Source of the DNA: Pigmentibacter sp. JX0631
GTDB taxonomy: Bacteria > Bdellovibrionota_B > Oligoflexia > Silvanigrellales > Silvanigrellaceae
Direction of reading: 5' to 3'
DNA length: 64,000 nt
Assembly (NCBI RefSeq): GCF_029873255.1
Contig: NZ_CP123622.1
Coordinates: 248,001 to 312,000 of the forward strand
Under the pieces are notes generated by a model. The model was not told the origin of the DNA and made no database searches. It worked only from the letters and a program-made list of their open reading frames with translations. This document shows, one piece after another, positions 17,666-25,702 of this stretch (within the stretch, counting starts at the first letter, position 1; each line of letters starts with the position of its first letter). The position numbers were made by a program, and so were the translations under genes.

Positions 17666-18697
17666 TTAAAAATGAAGTTTGTTTTGTTCCAATACAACTA
17701 GTGCTGCACCAATAGCTCCAGCTGAATCACCTATTTTATGTTTATATATAGGAATTGGTTGTTCAGGCAGATAAGTGTTTTCCCCAATTTTTCTTTCTAA
17801 TCCTTCATAAATGATATCTTGCAGACTCAGACCACCTCCTAAAACAAAGTAATGAGGATCAAGCATACAAGTTAAGGAACCTAAAAAAAGAGCTAAGTCA
17901 GATTTATAGCGTTTAACAACAGCTAAAGCGATAGGATCTTGCGCTTTATATAATTCAAAAATTTCTGCCGCAGTCGGGCGTTTTTCTATTTGTGAATAAA
18001 TTCGATTATTTAATGCAGCTTCAAGTGCTGGGCCGCATAAATATTGTTCTGCACAACCAGCACGGCCACAGTAACAAGGAGATCCTCCAGCATAAAGAGT
18101 CATGTGCCCCACTTCACCAGCGCCGCCTCTTCTTCCAGTAACTGCTTTCCCATTTACAACAATGCCGCCACCAAAACCTGAACCTAGTATAAGACCAATA
18201 CTTACTTGCTTGTTTACAGGAATTCCTGATTTTTTAAAGTAATCTAGACCTGCTCCGCAGAGAGTTTCTGCTAAAGCAAAACAATTGGCGTCGTTTTCAC
18301 AAACAATAGGAAAAGAGACTTTTAATTTTGCCCGAAGATCTTGATGTATATTATGACCTACTAAGATCATAGTATTACTTGATGTCACTACTTCAGTTTT
18401 GGGATCAACTGGTCCTGGGATACTTAACCCAATCCCAGCTAATGAATGCAAATCTAAATTTTTCTCGGCACAAACTTCTTTAGCAAGCGATGCTAGCTTA
18501 TCAATTACTTGTGCGTAACCATTATGCCTTTCTGTCGCCACTCTTTTCTTAAATAAAACATAACCTGGTACAATGTCACCTGATGATTTTTGGAATTCAA
18601 AAGAAGAAAGGTAATCTTCATCTTTATTTAACTTTCCGATATGAATCAGCATAGCTTCAAGTTTTGTTCCACCTATATCAAACCCAATAAGATGCAT
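17666..18697 (-). CDS. ROK family sugar kinase
   Basis: A 343-aa ROK kinase, probably phosphorylating glucose, fructose or an N-acetylhexosamine. MHLIGFDIGGTKLEAML is the ATP-binding phosphate-1 motif. GIGLSIPGPVDP and EVGHMTLYAGG surround the catalytic region, and CYCGRAGCAEQYL is the zinc-binding CxCGxxGCxE motif of ROK proteins. ATG 18697 is preferred because GGAG lies 9 bases upstream; the frame extends 18 codons further without a site. Convergent with the MarR gene. Glucokinase or fructokinase cannot be told apart here. Confidence 0.88.
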   Translation of the reverse strand: MHLIGFDIGGTKLEAMLIHIGKLNKDEDYLSSFEFQKSSGDIVPGYVLFKKRVATERHNGYAQVIDKLASLAKEVCAEKNLDLHSLAGIGLSIPGPVDPKTEVVTSSNTMILVGHNIHQDLRAKLKVSFPIVCENDANCFALAETLCGAGLDYFKKSGIPVNKQVSIGLILGSGFGGGIVVNGKAVTGRRGGAGEVGHMTLYAGGSPCYCGRAGCAEQYLCGPALEAALNNRIYSQIEKRPTAAEIFELYKAQDPIALAVVKRYKSDLALFLGSLTCMLDPHYFVLGGGLSLQDIIYEGLERKIGENTYLPEQPIPIYKHKIGDSAGAIGAALVVLEQNKLHF

Positions 18698-18827
18698 AAC
18701 GACTTCTCCAAGAGAAACAATAAACAATAGAGCCTGTAGCTTGCCATACAAAAGCTTAGTTTTTCAACTTTTAAAATGGATAATTGCAAAAAATAATATT
18801 GGACAATAATTATTTAATTATAAGGAT

Positions 18828-19937
18828 TTAATGTAGATGATAATAATCATAAATTTTATTGATTTCTTCGTTCATAAGCTTTATGTCATTCACTAACTTT
18901 TCTAATAAAAGTATAAACTTTTTATGATCTAATGAATTTTCTTTCCTCCGATAATGAGAGATCCCCTCTTCAGCCTGTTTTTCAAGCTTTTGCAAAAGTT
19001 TCATTTCATTTCCAGTATCATGCAATTGAATATTTCTCTTTGAGAGAGGTAATCTTGCTACTGACATTCGAAAAAAATCTTGGATTGTTTCTAATTGAAT
19101 TGAAACTGAGGATAGGCCATTTATCTTTTTCTCATAGGAGTTTAATTGTAAAGTATTATAAATATTTAAGAGTGAATAATGAATTCTTTCTTGAGATAAG
19201 ATAAAAGACTCATATTCTTTTAAGGGATACTTTTTAGAACCAAGTTCATAATATATTTCAGAAATTTTATTTCTTGCCTCTTGGTTTGAAGTGGCAGAAA
19301 CAATTTTTTGTGCATAAACGCTTTCTTCGGAAGCTTCTCCCCCAACCCAATTTCTAATTATAATAAAATAATTTTCAATTTCAGAGACAACTTTCAACAA
19401 GTCATTTTTGAATGTTTTTCTTGCAAAATCAGGCCATAATACAAGAGAGCCTAATGTTCCAACAAGAGCTCCTAGTGCCACATCTTCAATTCGTAAAATA
19501 GCAAATTCTCTTCCATTGTGGAAAATAGTTGAAAAAATAGCTATTAATCCAAGAGTGAAAAAAAATACTGTGTATGTGTATGAATATGTATTATACAAAG
19601 AATTATATATAGCTAGTAATATAGAAACTAAAAGTATCCCAATAGATAAATAAACATTATCAGGGAATAAAAGAGTTAACGATAATGCAAGAGCACACCC
19701 CAAAATAGTACCTATAACTCTTTGCTTCACTCTCTTTAAGGTAGCTCCAAAATTGCTTTGTAGACAAACAACAGCAGTTACAATAGCCCATGCAGGAAAT
19801 TCGCCTTGGAGAAAATGTCGATTTATAAATAAACAAATTATACAAACAATCGAAGTTCTCCAAGCTTGTCTAATTTCAAGGACTCTGAAATTAAAAACAA
19901 ACTTTACTGCACTATAAATAATATTTATTAAAGACAT
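18828..19937 (-). CDS. FUSC family membrane protein (second of a tandem pair)
   Basis: A 369-aa protein with about six membrane helices in the first ~170 residues and a cytoplasmic helical C-terminus. RTSIVCIICLFINRHFLQGEF and AIVTAVVCLQSNFGATLKRVKQRVIGTILG carry the FUSC/YccS-like pattern (P-x-W-A-x-x-T and R-x-x-G-T-x-x-G). FUSC proteins include fusaric acid resistance and aromatic carboxylate exporters such as AaeB. It starts one base after the upstream FUSC gene and so belongs to the argG-pyr operon. The substrate is unknown. Confidence 0.8.
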   Translation of the reverse strand: MSLINIIYSAVKFVFNFRVLEIRQAWRTSIVCIICLFINRHFLQGEFPAWAIVTAVVCLQSNFGATLKRVKQRVIGTILGCALALSLTLLFPDNVYLSIGILLVSILLAIYNSLYNTYSYTYTVFFFTLGLIAIFSTIFHNGREFAILRIEDVALGALVGTLGSLVLWPDFARKTFKNDLLKVVSEIENYFIIIRNWVGGEASEESVYAQKIVSATSNQEARNKISEIYYELGSKKYPLKEYESFILSQERIHYSLLNIYNTLQLNSYEKKINGLSSVSIQLETIQDFFRMSVARLPLSKRNIQLHDTGNEMKLLQKLEKQAEEGISHYRRKENSLDHKKFILLLEKLVNDIKLMNEEINKIYDYYHLH

Positions 19938-19938
19938 A

Positions 19939-21033
19939 TTATTCAGCTTTACTTAATATTTTAAACTCTTTATAAATTAGACTAATATTATCTTTTAATA
20001 AAAAAACCAAAAATAATATTTCATCAAATGTTTCATTATTAGAAAAACGCAAACCAATCTTTTCAAATTTTCTAAATTCAACCAAACTGTTTAAGTACAA
20101 TTTTTCAAATATATTGCCTAAATCTTTCAAATTTATTAAAGAAACATTAGAAATAAAATTAAGCAAATCCTGATTAATTTTATTGATTAAAATTTTAAAT
20201 TTTAAAAAATAATCTTCAAGTTCTAAAGTTATATTCAGAGCCCTTATTTTTATTGAAATACCCAAAATGTTTTCAACATATTTTTCAATCAATTTTATAA
20301 GAATATAGAATGGATTTAGCTCATTTTTTGTACTTTTTTTTCCTTTTTTAATTATTAAATTTAATTCATTTAAAAGAATTCTAACATTTTTTAAGCGCAA
20401 AAATATTTTTTCCCTTTTATTTGTAAGAAGAAGAGCATTCTTATCTGTTTTATCATTCATATAAATATCTAAACTTTGCAAATATGAATTTACTTCATGC
20501 AAAACCGACTTTAATTCATAGTAACATTCTTTTTTTAGTTTTGGCGGTATTATTAAAACTGAAACTAAGTAACAGATTGAAAAAGCGACGGTATCCATCA
20601 ACAGAAATTTTATAAAATCATTATGATTTTTTATTGTCATAATACTATTTAAAGGGATAAAATACGCCCAAATTGAAAAAAGACTATTAATTTGATAGTA
20701 AGTACATATATATAACAAAAAAGTAATGAGAAATAAAAACACATACGTTGTTGATATATAAAAAGAATAAGGATAAGAAATAAAAACTAGCATAATTGAA
20801 ATAAAAAAAGAAAGTAACATATTTATTTCAAAACGCCAGTACATAGTTCGTGTGCTTGCTTGACTTAGGCCTAGAGCACAAATACCCATAAAGAAAAGAG
20901 AAATATCTTTGAAATAAGCATAAATAAGAACTACCACTAGAATAGCTAATGCAGTTCTCAATCCTTGAAGAATGGAGCGATAGTCTCTTTCCCAAAAATA
21001 TTTCAACATTTCTTTAAAATTATTTTTAACCAT
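19939..21033 (-). CDS. FUSC-like membrane protein (first of a tandem pair)
   Basis: A 364-aa protein with about six N-terminal hydrophobic helices (RTALAILVVVLIYAYF, ICALGLSQASTRTMYWRFEI and following) and a charged helical C-terminal half, like its downstream neighbour but more divergent. Its ATG overlaps the pyrE stop by 8 bases, which argues strongly for co-translation with pyrimidine genes. The two proteins may form a hetero-oligomeric exporter; orotate or another aromatic acid is a natural guess given the operon, but nothing in the sequence proves it. Confidence 0.7.
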   Translation of the reverse strand: MVKNNFKEMLKYFWERDYRSILQGLRTALAILVVVLIYAYFKDISLFFMGICALGLSQASTRTMYWRFEINMLLSFFISIMLVFISYPYSFYISTTYVFLFLITFLLYICTYYQINSLFSIWAYFIPLNSIMTIKNHNDFIKFLLMDTVAFSICYLVSVLIIPPKLKKECYYELKSVLHEVNSYLQSLDIYMNDKTDKNALLLTNKREKIFLRLKNVRILLNELNLIIKKGKKSTKNELNPFYILIKLIEKYVENILGISIKIRALNITLELEDYFLKFKILINKINQDLLNFISNVSLINLKDLGNIFEKLYLNSLVEFRKFEKIGLRFSNNETFDEILFLVFLLKDNISLIYKEFKILSKAE

Positions 21034-21673
21034 CCAATTGTGTTAACCACTCCATGATCATTTTCATTTCTTTTCCGGTTATAAATTCTTTTGCGTAAGC
21101 AACATCAAACAAATCAGTAGTTCTGAAAAGACTTTTAGCAATGACATGATGGGTTGCAAAAGACTCACTTGCTTTTTTTAACTGATGAGTTGAAATGCTA
21201 GTCACAAAAATATTCTTTACAGGTTCCATCTTTACATATTCTAACGCTTGAAGCACGCTACCGCCTGTTGTAATCATGTCATCTACCACAAAAACAACGG
21301 CATTTGTTGGTAAAGTTCCCTCTATGACGGAAGTCAATCCGTGTTGTTTAGGTTTACTTCTGACATAAACAAAACCACAATTAAAAAATTCAGCTAAAGC
21401 GTATGCGGGGGCTATCCCTGCAGTAGCAGTACCAGCAAAAACAATATTGTTTGTACTTTCAAAAACAGAAGGAAATTCTGTTTTCAAAAAATGACCCCAT
21501 TTAGTTACTATTTTTTTCCTTAATGTAACGTGAGAAAAAATTTTACGGTGATCCAAATAAACTGGAGATTCTTTTCCACTTGCAAGTTTAAACATCGGAT
21601 TTGTACTAATTTGTAATACTTTAGTTTCGATAAAACCTCTGACTATATCATGAATATCAGAATCAAGTATCAT
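21026..21673 (-). CDS. pyrE: Orotate phosphoribosyltransferase
   Basis: A 215-aa enzyme converting orotate and PRPP to OMP. The PRPP loop FVVDDMITTGGSVLQAL is exact for the family. The flexible catalytic loop with KPKQHGLTSVIEG (Lys-Pro-Lys-x-His-Gly) is the OPRTase motif. ATG 21673 overlaps the pyrD stop as ATGA and has GGGAGG 7 bases upstream, so the five extra N-terminal codons of the longest frame are not needed. The next gene, a FUSC protein, overlaps its end by 8 bases. Confidence 0.93.
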   Translation of the reverse strand: MILDSDIHDIVRGFIETKVLQISTNPMFKLASGKESPVYLDHRKIFSHVTLRKKIVTKWGHFLKTEFPSVFESTNNIVFAGTATAGIAPAYALAEFFNCGFVYVRSKPKQHGLTSVIEGTLPTNAVVFVVDDMITTGGSVLQALEYVKMEPVKNIFVTSISTHQLKKASESFATHHVIAKSLFRTTDLFDVAYAKEFITGKEMKMIMEWLTQLDG

Positions 21674-22821
21674 GATAAAACCTCCCAACTTTTTTCAAAT
21701 GGTACTTTTAATACTTCTGCAATTTCAGCAGCTAAATTTAAATTCCACATCATACCAGTTGCTGCATGAACAATATTCGCTCCAGCAGATAGATAAGAAC
21801 TGAAATGTTCTGCAGACATCACACCACCAACACCAATTATTGAAAGTTCTGATGATTTTAAGCCATGCTTTTCTTTTAATTTGGCTAGTCTAGAAACCAT
21901 TTGGAGCCCTTGTTGAAAAATTAGTGCCCCACAAATCCCTCCACTATAGGTTCCACTACCTAAAGCAATTTCACCATTTGGTTTTCTGATCTCTGCAGAA
22001 ACTGTATTTATTGCACTAATTGCATTAATTTTACCAGCGGTTTCACCAATAAATCTATTTAAATCTTCTTCAGATAAAACACCAATTTTAGCAATTAAAT
22101 TAATTTTTTTCTTTTGTTGCATTAGAATTGAATTTACTAAATGAATGACCTCTACTGAACTCTGGATGTCCTTATATAATGGACTTTGCACTTCATTTGG
22201 GCAACTTAAGTTTATTTCAATAGTACTGCTATTTGTCGAATTGACACATTCAAGTACTAATTGCGTTACTTTGATAATATCTTCATAAAAGGCTTTTTTT
22301 GTTTCAGTAGAGCTTCCTTTTTCCATTCTACTACCTTGGAAACTTAAGACAATTTGTCGTCCTGTTGCAGAATGTAAGTCGCAAAGCTGGATAAAATCCT
22401 TTTGCCATATTGCAGGTTTTTGACTAGGAACTCCGAATGAATTTGATATAGAAAGATTTCTGGAAAAAAAATCTTCTGCTATTAAGTTACGTCCAATTAC
22501 TAAGTTATTATTTTCTGCATATAAAGATTTTTCATTAGCAGATATTGTTAAAATATTTGGCCAAGCATTACTTTTCCATTCTAATGAACGCACCGTTTTG
22601 TACACTGGCATACAAAAACCAGCATTTAATGCAACTCTTACAAATGCAGCATTTAACAAGGGTCCAGCAGCAACCCCAAAAGGAATATGCAAAGGACAGC
22701 CTAGAAACTCATACTTTGCATTTTCAGTATATTTTACAATTGGTACCTTACCACCCTTCACAAAACGTGGATCTGGGCCTTTTATATAATTTTCATCGTA
22801 AGTCGCCGCAGTATTATACAT
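21670..22821 (-). CDS. pyrD: Dihydroorotate dehydrogenase family protein
   Basis: A 383-aa FMN-dependent TIM-barrel enzyme of the DHODH family. Seen: PFGVAAGPLLNAAFVRVAL (first FMN strand), INLSCPNEVQSP (Asn-Leu-Ser-Cys-Pro-Asn motif), the IAKIG strand, SGGICGALIFQQG, and IGVGGVMSAEHFSSYLSAGA followed by the phosphate-binding end. No N-terminal membrane helix is present, so it is more like soluble class 1 enzymes, but the class is not certain. Its place before pyrE supports the pyrimidine role. It is separated from the amidohydrolase gene by two bases. Confidence 0.87.
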   Translation of the reverse strand: MYNTAATYDENYIKGPDPRFVKGGKVPIVKYTENAKYEFLGCPLHIPFGVAAGPLLNAAFVRVALNAGFCMPVYKTVRSLEWKSNAWPNILTISANEKSLYAENNNLVIGRNLIAEDFFSRNLSISNSFGVPSQKPAIWQKDFIQLCDLHSATGRQIVLSFQGSRMEKGSSTETKKAFYEDIIKVTQLVLECVNSTNSSTIEINLSCPNEVQSPLYKDIQSSVEVIHLVNSILMQQKKKINLIAKIGVLSEEDLNRFIGETAGKINAISAINTVSAEIRKPNGEIALGSGTYSGGICGALIFQQGLQMVSRLAKLKEKHGLKSSELSIIGVGGVMSAEHFSSYLSAGANIVHAATGMMWNLNLAAEIAEVLKVPFEKSWEVLS

Positions 22822-22823
22822 AA

Positions 22824-23804
22824 TTAAGCTAATCCCATTACTTTCAAACCGTTTAAAGTAGCAATTTTAACCAGTTCATCCATTTCATAAAAATGTGTTG
22901 CTTCTAACAAAACTCTTAATTCTGTTAAAAGATTTCCATCTGCAAAAGGTTTATATATATCACAAATATTATCTGATCCCAATGCAACAGTTAAACCAGC
23001 AGGAATCATCTCATCAATTGGTGTAATTGAATTATGTGTTGGTGAAAATATTTCATTGCGTCTGCTATCAATCCATGCAGTTGGACAAGCTACAAAACTT
23101 AGATCAGCATCTTTACAAAGCTTGTATAATTCCATTCGATAATTTTTGGAATGAGCTGCAATTGATATTCCATGCACTGCAGTTACTTTGCCTTCTAAAC
23201 CGTACTCAATTACTTTGCGAGCCAATAATTCAGTCTCTTTTTCTGTTGCAGAATTTAATTGATCCACATGAACATGAACCCGTTTGTTTGTTTCTTTAGC
23301 GGCTTGCAAAAGAATGTTTAAGTGCTGCTCTTCTAGGCCAGCATCAGCTCCAGGTAAACCGCCAATAATATCAACGAACTCCAGAGATTTTTCAAACCAT
23401 TTGCGAGCCTCTGGCTCAACAACTCCTTTTAATGTTTGACAAGCGATTAAAAAACGCATTTTGAGTTCTTTGCCAGCATATTCCTTTGCCTTAATTGCTG
23501 CTTTTAAAGCTCTTTCGCCAGCAACAGAATCACAATCAATGAAGGAAAGACAATTTCTTATCCCTTGTTCATGTTGTAATTGCAAAGCGGTTGATATGTG
23601 CTGAAAATAGATATCTTCTGTAGCTGTTTTTTTAAACCTATCTACTAATTGCCACTTTTCTTGTAATTGACTGTTGATATTTCCCTGGGTTGAATTGAAA
23701 TCATTTAAAGTTACAGAATAAGCTCGATCAAAATGCGCATGAGCATTGACGAACCCACCCTGACCAGAGATTAACCCTGACAGTTTTGTAAGTGGATTCC
23801 ACAT
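22824..23804 (-). CDS. Cytosine-deaminase-like amidohydrolase in the pyr operon
   Basis: A 326-aa metal-dependent amidohydrolase whose closest pattern is CodA. Metal ligands H22/H24 are in NAHAHFD, H179 is in HVHVDQ, H211 is in TAVHGIS, and D278 is in LGSDNICDIYKPF. Where E. coli CodA has the catalytic Glu (His-Cys-Asp-Glu), this protein has Gln (H-V-D-Q, Q182), so simple cytosine deamination is doubtful. It lies between argG and pyrD, where a dihydroorotase would be expected, yet it lacks the DxHxHxR signature of PyrC. The frame ends two bases before pyrD. The substrate is open: cytosine, a hydantoin or ureide, or dihydroorotate. Confidence 0.8.
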   Translation of the reverse strand: MWNPLTKLSGLISGQGGFVNAHAHFDRAYSVTLNDFNSTQGNINSQLQEKWQLVDRFKKTATEDIYFQHISTALQLQHEQGIRNCLSFIDCDSVAGERALKAAIKAKEYAGKELKMRFLIACQTLKGVVEPEARKWFEKSLEFVDIIGGLPGADAGLEEQHLNILLQAAKETNKRVHVHVDQLNSATEKETELLARKVIEYGLEGKVTAVHGISIAAHSKNYRMELYKLCKDADLSFVACPTAWIDSRRNEIFSPTHNSITPIDEMIPAGLTVALGSDNICDIYKPFADGNLLTELRVLLEATHFYEMDELVKIATLNGLKVMGLA

Positions 23805-23815
23805 ATTTTTTATCC

Positions 23816-25471
23816 TTAAAGTAATGCAGGTTTTTTGGATGATTCTATTGATTTAGATACACCAGACTTTGGAGTCTTCGCCATTTTCTCAACTGTAACT
23901 TTAAGTACTTCAAAATCTGTTATGAGCTGAACTCCATTTTTAACACTCCAATTTCGAATATTTTTTCCATCTATTTCTTCACTTGGAAGTTTGGAAGGGT
24001 TTGGAACATTAACAACTAAATCAAATCTATTTTGTTTTAATAAATCAATTAAATTTGGCTTATGACTTTCTTCATTTGCTTTATGTACAAGGACACTTTT
24101 AATTCCATGTTTAGCCAAATATGAATGAGTTCCTTTTGTGGCAAAAAGTAAAAAACCTTGTTTATTTAATTCATTTATTAAAGGAGTAAATTTTTCTTTA
24201 TTTTCATCGCCACCCACAGATACCAAAGCATATCTCTCTTTTTCTTGTGAAAGTCGCATTTGCATGGTGTAAATTTCAGTAAACCCTGCTGAAGCATTTT
24301 GATTAAAGGCATTACTCTTCATGAATGTTGCTAGTTTTTCATCAAAAATACTATTTGGAGTTTCAACTGCAATAACATCCGCTCTTCCTTTAAATAATTT
24401 CACAGTAACTAAACCTGTTACTTTTTCATTTATTTTTTCAATAAATGCATTTAAATCATCCATTAAAGGCTCATGCCACAATGCCCCATAGCATAAATAT
24501 CCCCATTTTTGATCAACTAATGTTTTAAATTCATTTTCTTGACGAGTGCAAACAAACTTCTCGAGTGTTTCATGCGCACGAATAATAACATGCGCAGCTG
24601 GAGCTTCATAAACTCCTCTTACTTTAAGACCTACAACCCTGTCTTCTAAATGATGAGTAACGCCAACACCATGCGCAGCTCCTAATTTATTTAATTCAAA
24701 AATAATTGAAGGAAGATCAAGATCTTTACCATTAATTTGCACAGGAATTCCTCTTAAAAATCCAATTTTTAGGACTTCCGCTTCATTTGGTGTTTTTTCT
24801 ACAATATTACATACTTGCAGTATGGCTGGGAGATTAGGAATTAAAGCTGGATTTTCTATTTCTCCACCTTCTGCTGAAACTCCCCACATATTATCATCAT
24901 AACTATAAGGAGAATCTTTAGTTTGTTTTACTGGAATGTCATGCTTTCTTGCATATTCTAACTCTTCATCTCTACCCATACCCCATTCACGTACAGGGGC
25001 AATAATTTTCATTTCTGGAGCCAATGTTAATATAGTTCCTTCAATTCTTACTTGATCGTTCCCTTTTCCAGTACAACCGTGTGCAATACAGTCACAATTT
25101 TCTTCTCTTGCAATATCAACTGCAATTTTAGCCAATAAAGGTCTACCTAATGGAGTCGCAAGATGATAGTCCCCTTGGTAACGAGCATTTGCTTTGATTC
25201 CCTTTGATAAATAATGGTATGCAAATTCCTTTTTTGCATCGATAACATATGCTTTTTTTGCACCTAAGCGAAGGGCTTTTTGTTTTATTTCTTCAAGATT
25301 ATCAGCTTGTTGCCCTATATCAATAGTCAAGGCAATCACTTCAGCTTGATAATACTCTTGAATCCATTTCAACATAACAGATGTGTCTAAGCCACCAGAG
25401 TACAATAAAACAACCTTACGAATTTCTCCCTTGCGACCTTCATAAGAGGCTACTTTTACATATTCTGTCAT
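23816..25471 (-). CDS. argG: Argininosuccinate synthase with C-terminal MGS-like domain
   Basis: A 551-aa enzyme; ordinary ArgG is about 400-450 aa. Residues 18-410 are the synthase: P-loop YSGGLDTS (24-31), GCTGKGNDQVR (132-142), YSYDDNMWGVSAEGGEIE. It joins citrulline and aspartate with ATP. Residues ~415-530 form an added domain resembling the methylglyoxal-synthase-like regulatory domain of CarB: LINELNKQGFLLFATKGTHS (strand, then Thr-x-Gly-Thr-like phosphate loop), FDLVVNVPNP, and NGVQLITDFEVLKVTVEKMA. In CarB that domain binds UMP, ornithine or IMP. It is the first gene of an operon with pyrimidine genes. AGGAG precedes ATG 25471. Regulation of ArgG by a nucleotide is inference. Confidence 0.93.
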   Translation of the reverse strand: MTEYVKVASYEGRKGEIRKVVLLYSGGLDTSVMLKWIQEYYQAEVIALTIDIGQQADNLEEIKQKALRLGAKKAYVIDAKKEFAYHYLSKGIKANARYQGDYHLATPLGRPLLAKIAVDIAREENCDCIAHGCTGKGNDQVRIEGTILTLAPEMKIIAPVREWGMGRDEELEYARKHDIPVKQTKDSPYSYDDNMWGVSAEGGEIENPALIPNLPAILQVCNIVEKTPNEAEVLKIGFLRGIPVQINGKDLDLPSIIFELNKLGAAHGVGVTHHLEDRVVGLKVRGVYEAPAAHVIIRAHETLEKFVCTRQENEFKTLVDQKWGYLCYGALWHEPLMDDLNAFIEKINEKVTGLVTVKLFKGRADVIAVETPNSIFDEKLATFMKSNAFNQNASAGFTEIYTMQMRLSQEKERYALVSVGGDENKEKFTPLINELNKQGFLLFATKGTHSYLAKHGIKSVLVHKANEESHKPNLIDLLKQNRFDLVVNVPNPSKLPSEEIDGKNIRNWSVKNGVQLITDFEVLKVTVEKMAKTPKSGVSKSIESSKKPALL

Positions 25472-25509
25472 AATGAAATCTCCTAATTTAAAAACTTCTA
25501 AATTTAGCC

Positions 25510-25537
25510 AAAAAAAAAGCCCCGCAAAGCGGAGCTT
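25510..25537 (-). terminator. Strong intrinsic terminator in the argG leader
   Basis: On the minus strand AAGCTCCGC pairs with GCGGGGCTT (one G-U pair) across a TTT loop, followed by a run of nine T. The run ends ~39 bases before the argG ATG, leaving no room for a full promoter behind it. It is either the terminator of the propeller gene upstream (stop at 25703) or an attenuator of the argG-pyr operon. Confidence 0.85.
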
Positions 25538-25605
25538 AAAATAAATTACGAAATAAAATCACCAAAAAGGTCTTTTTCCTTAGAGCGCTTTAAGCTTAGA
25601 TTGTA
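25510..25605 (-). promoter_or_regulatory. Candidate pyrE-type attenuator leader of the argG-pyr operon
   Basis: Reading the minus strand, a -10-like TACAAT (25600-25605) is followed by a small A/T-U pairing element (AAAAAG-AC-CTTTTT). A U-rich tract (GATTTTATTTCGTAATTTATTTT) comes next, then the terminator hairpin. Two overlapping frames end just before the hairpin: a GTG mini-ORF of eight codons, and a 44-70 codon frame whose stop is at 25546-25548. This order matches the UTP-sensitive attenuators known for E. coli pyrBI and pyrE. The -35 element is not convincing, so this is a hypothesis. Confidence 0.4.
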
Positions 25606-25702
25606 TACAGATAAAACGTTCACGAATAACCTCTTTTGGAATGGCAAAAAAACATCCGAAGTTTGATATAGGAAATTCATAAAAGAAGCAAGCAAAAAAA
25701 GA

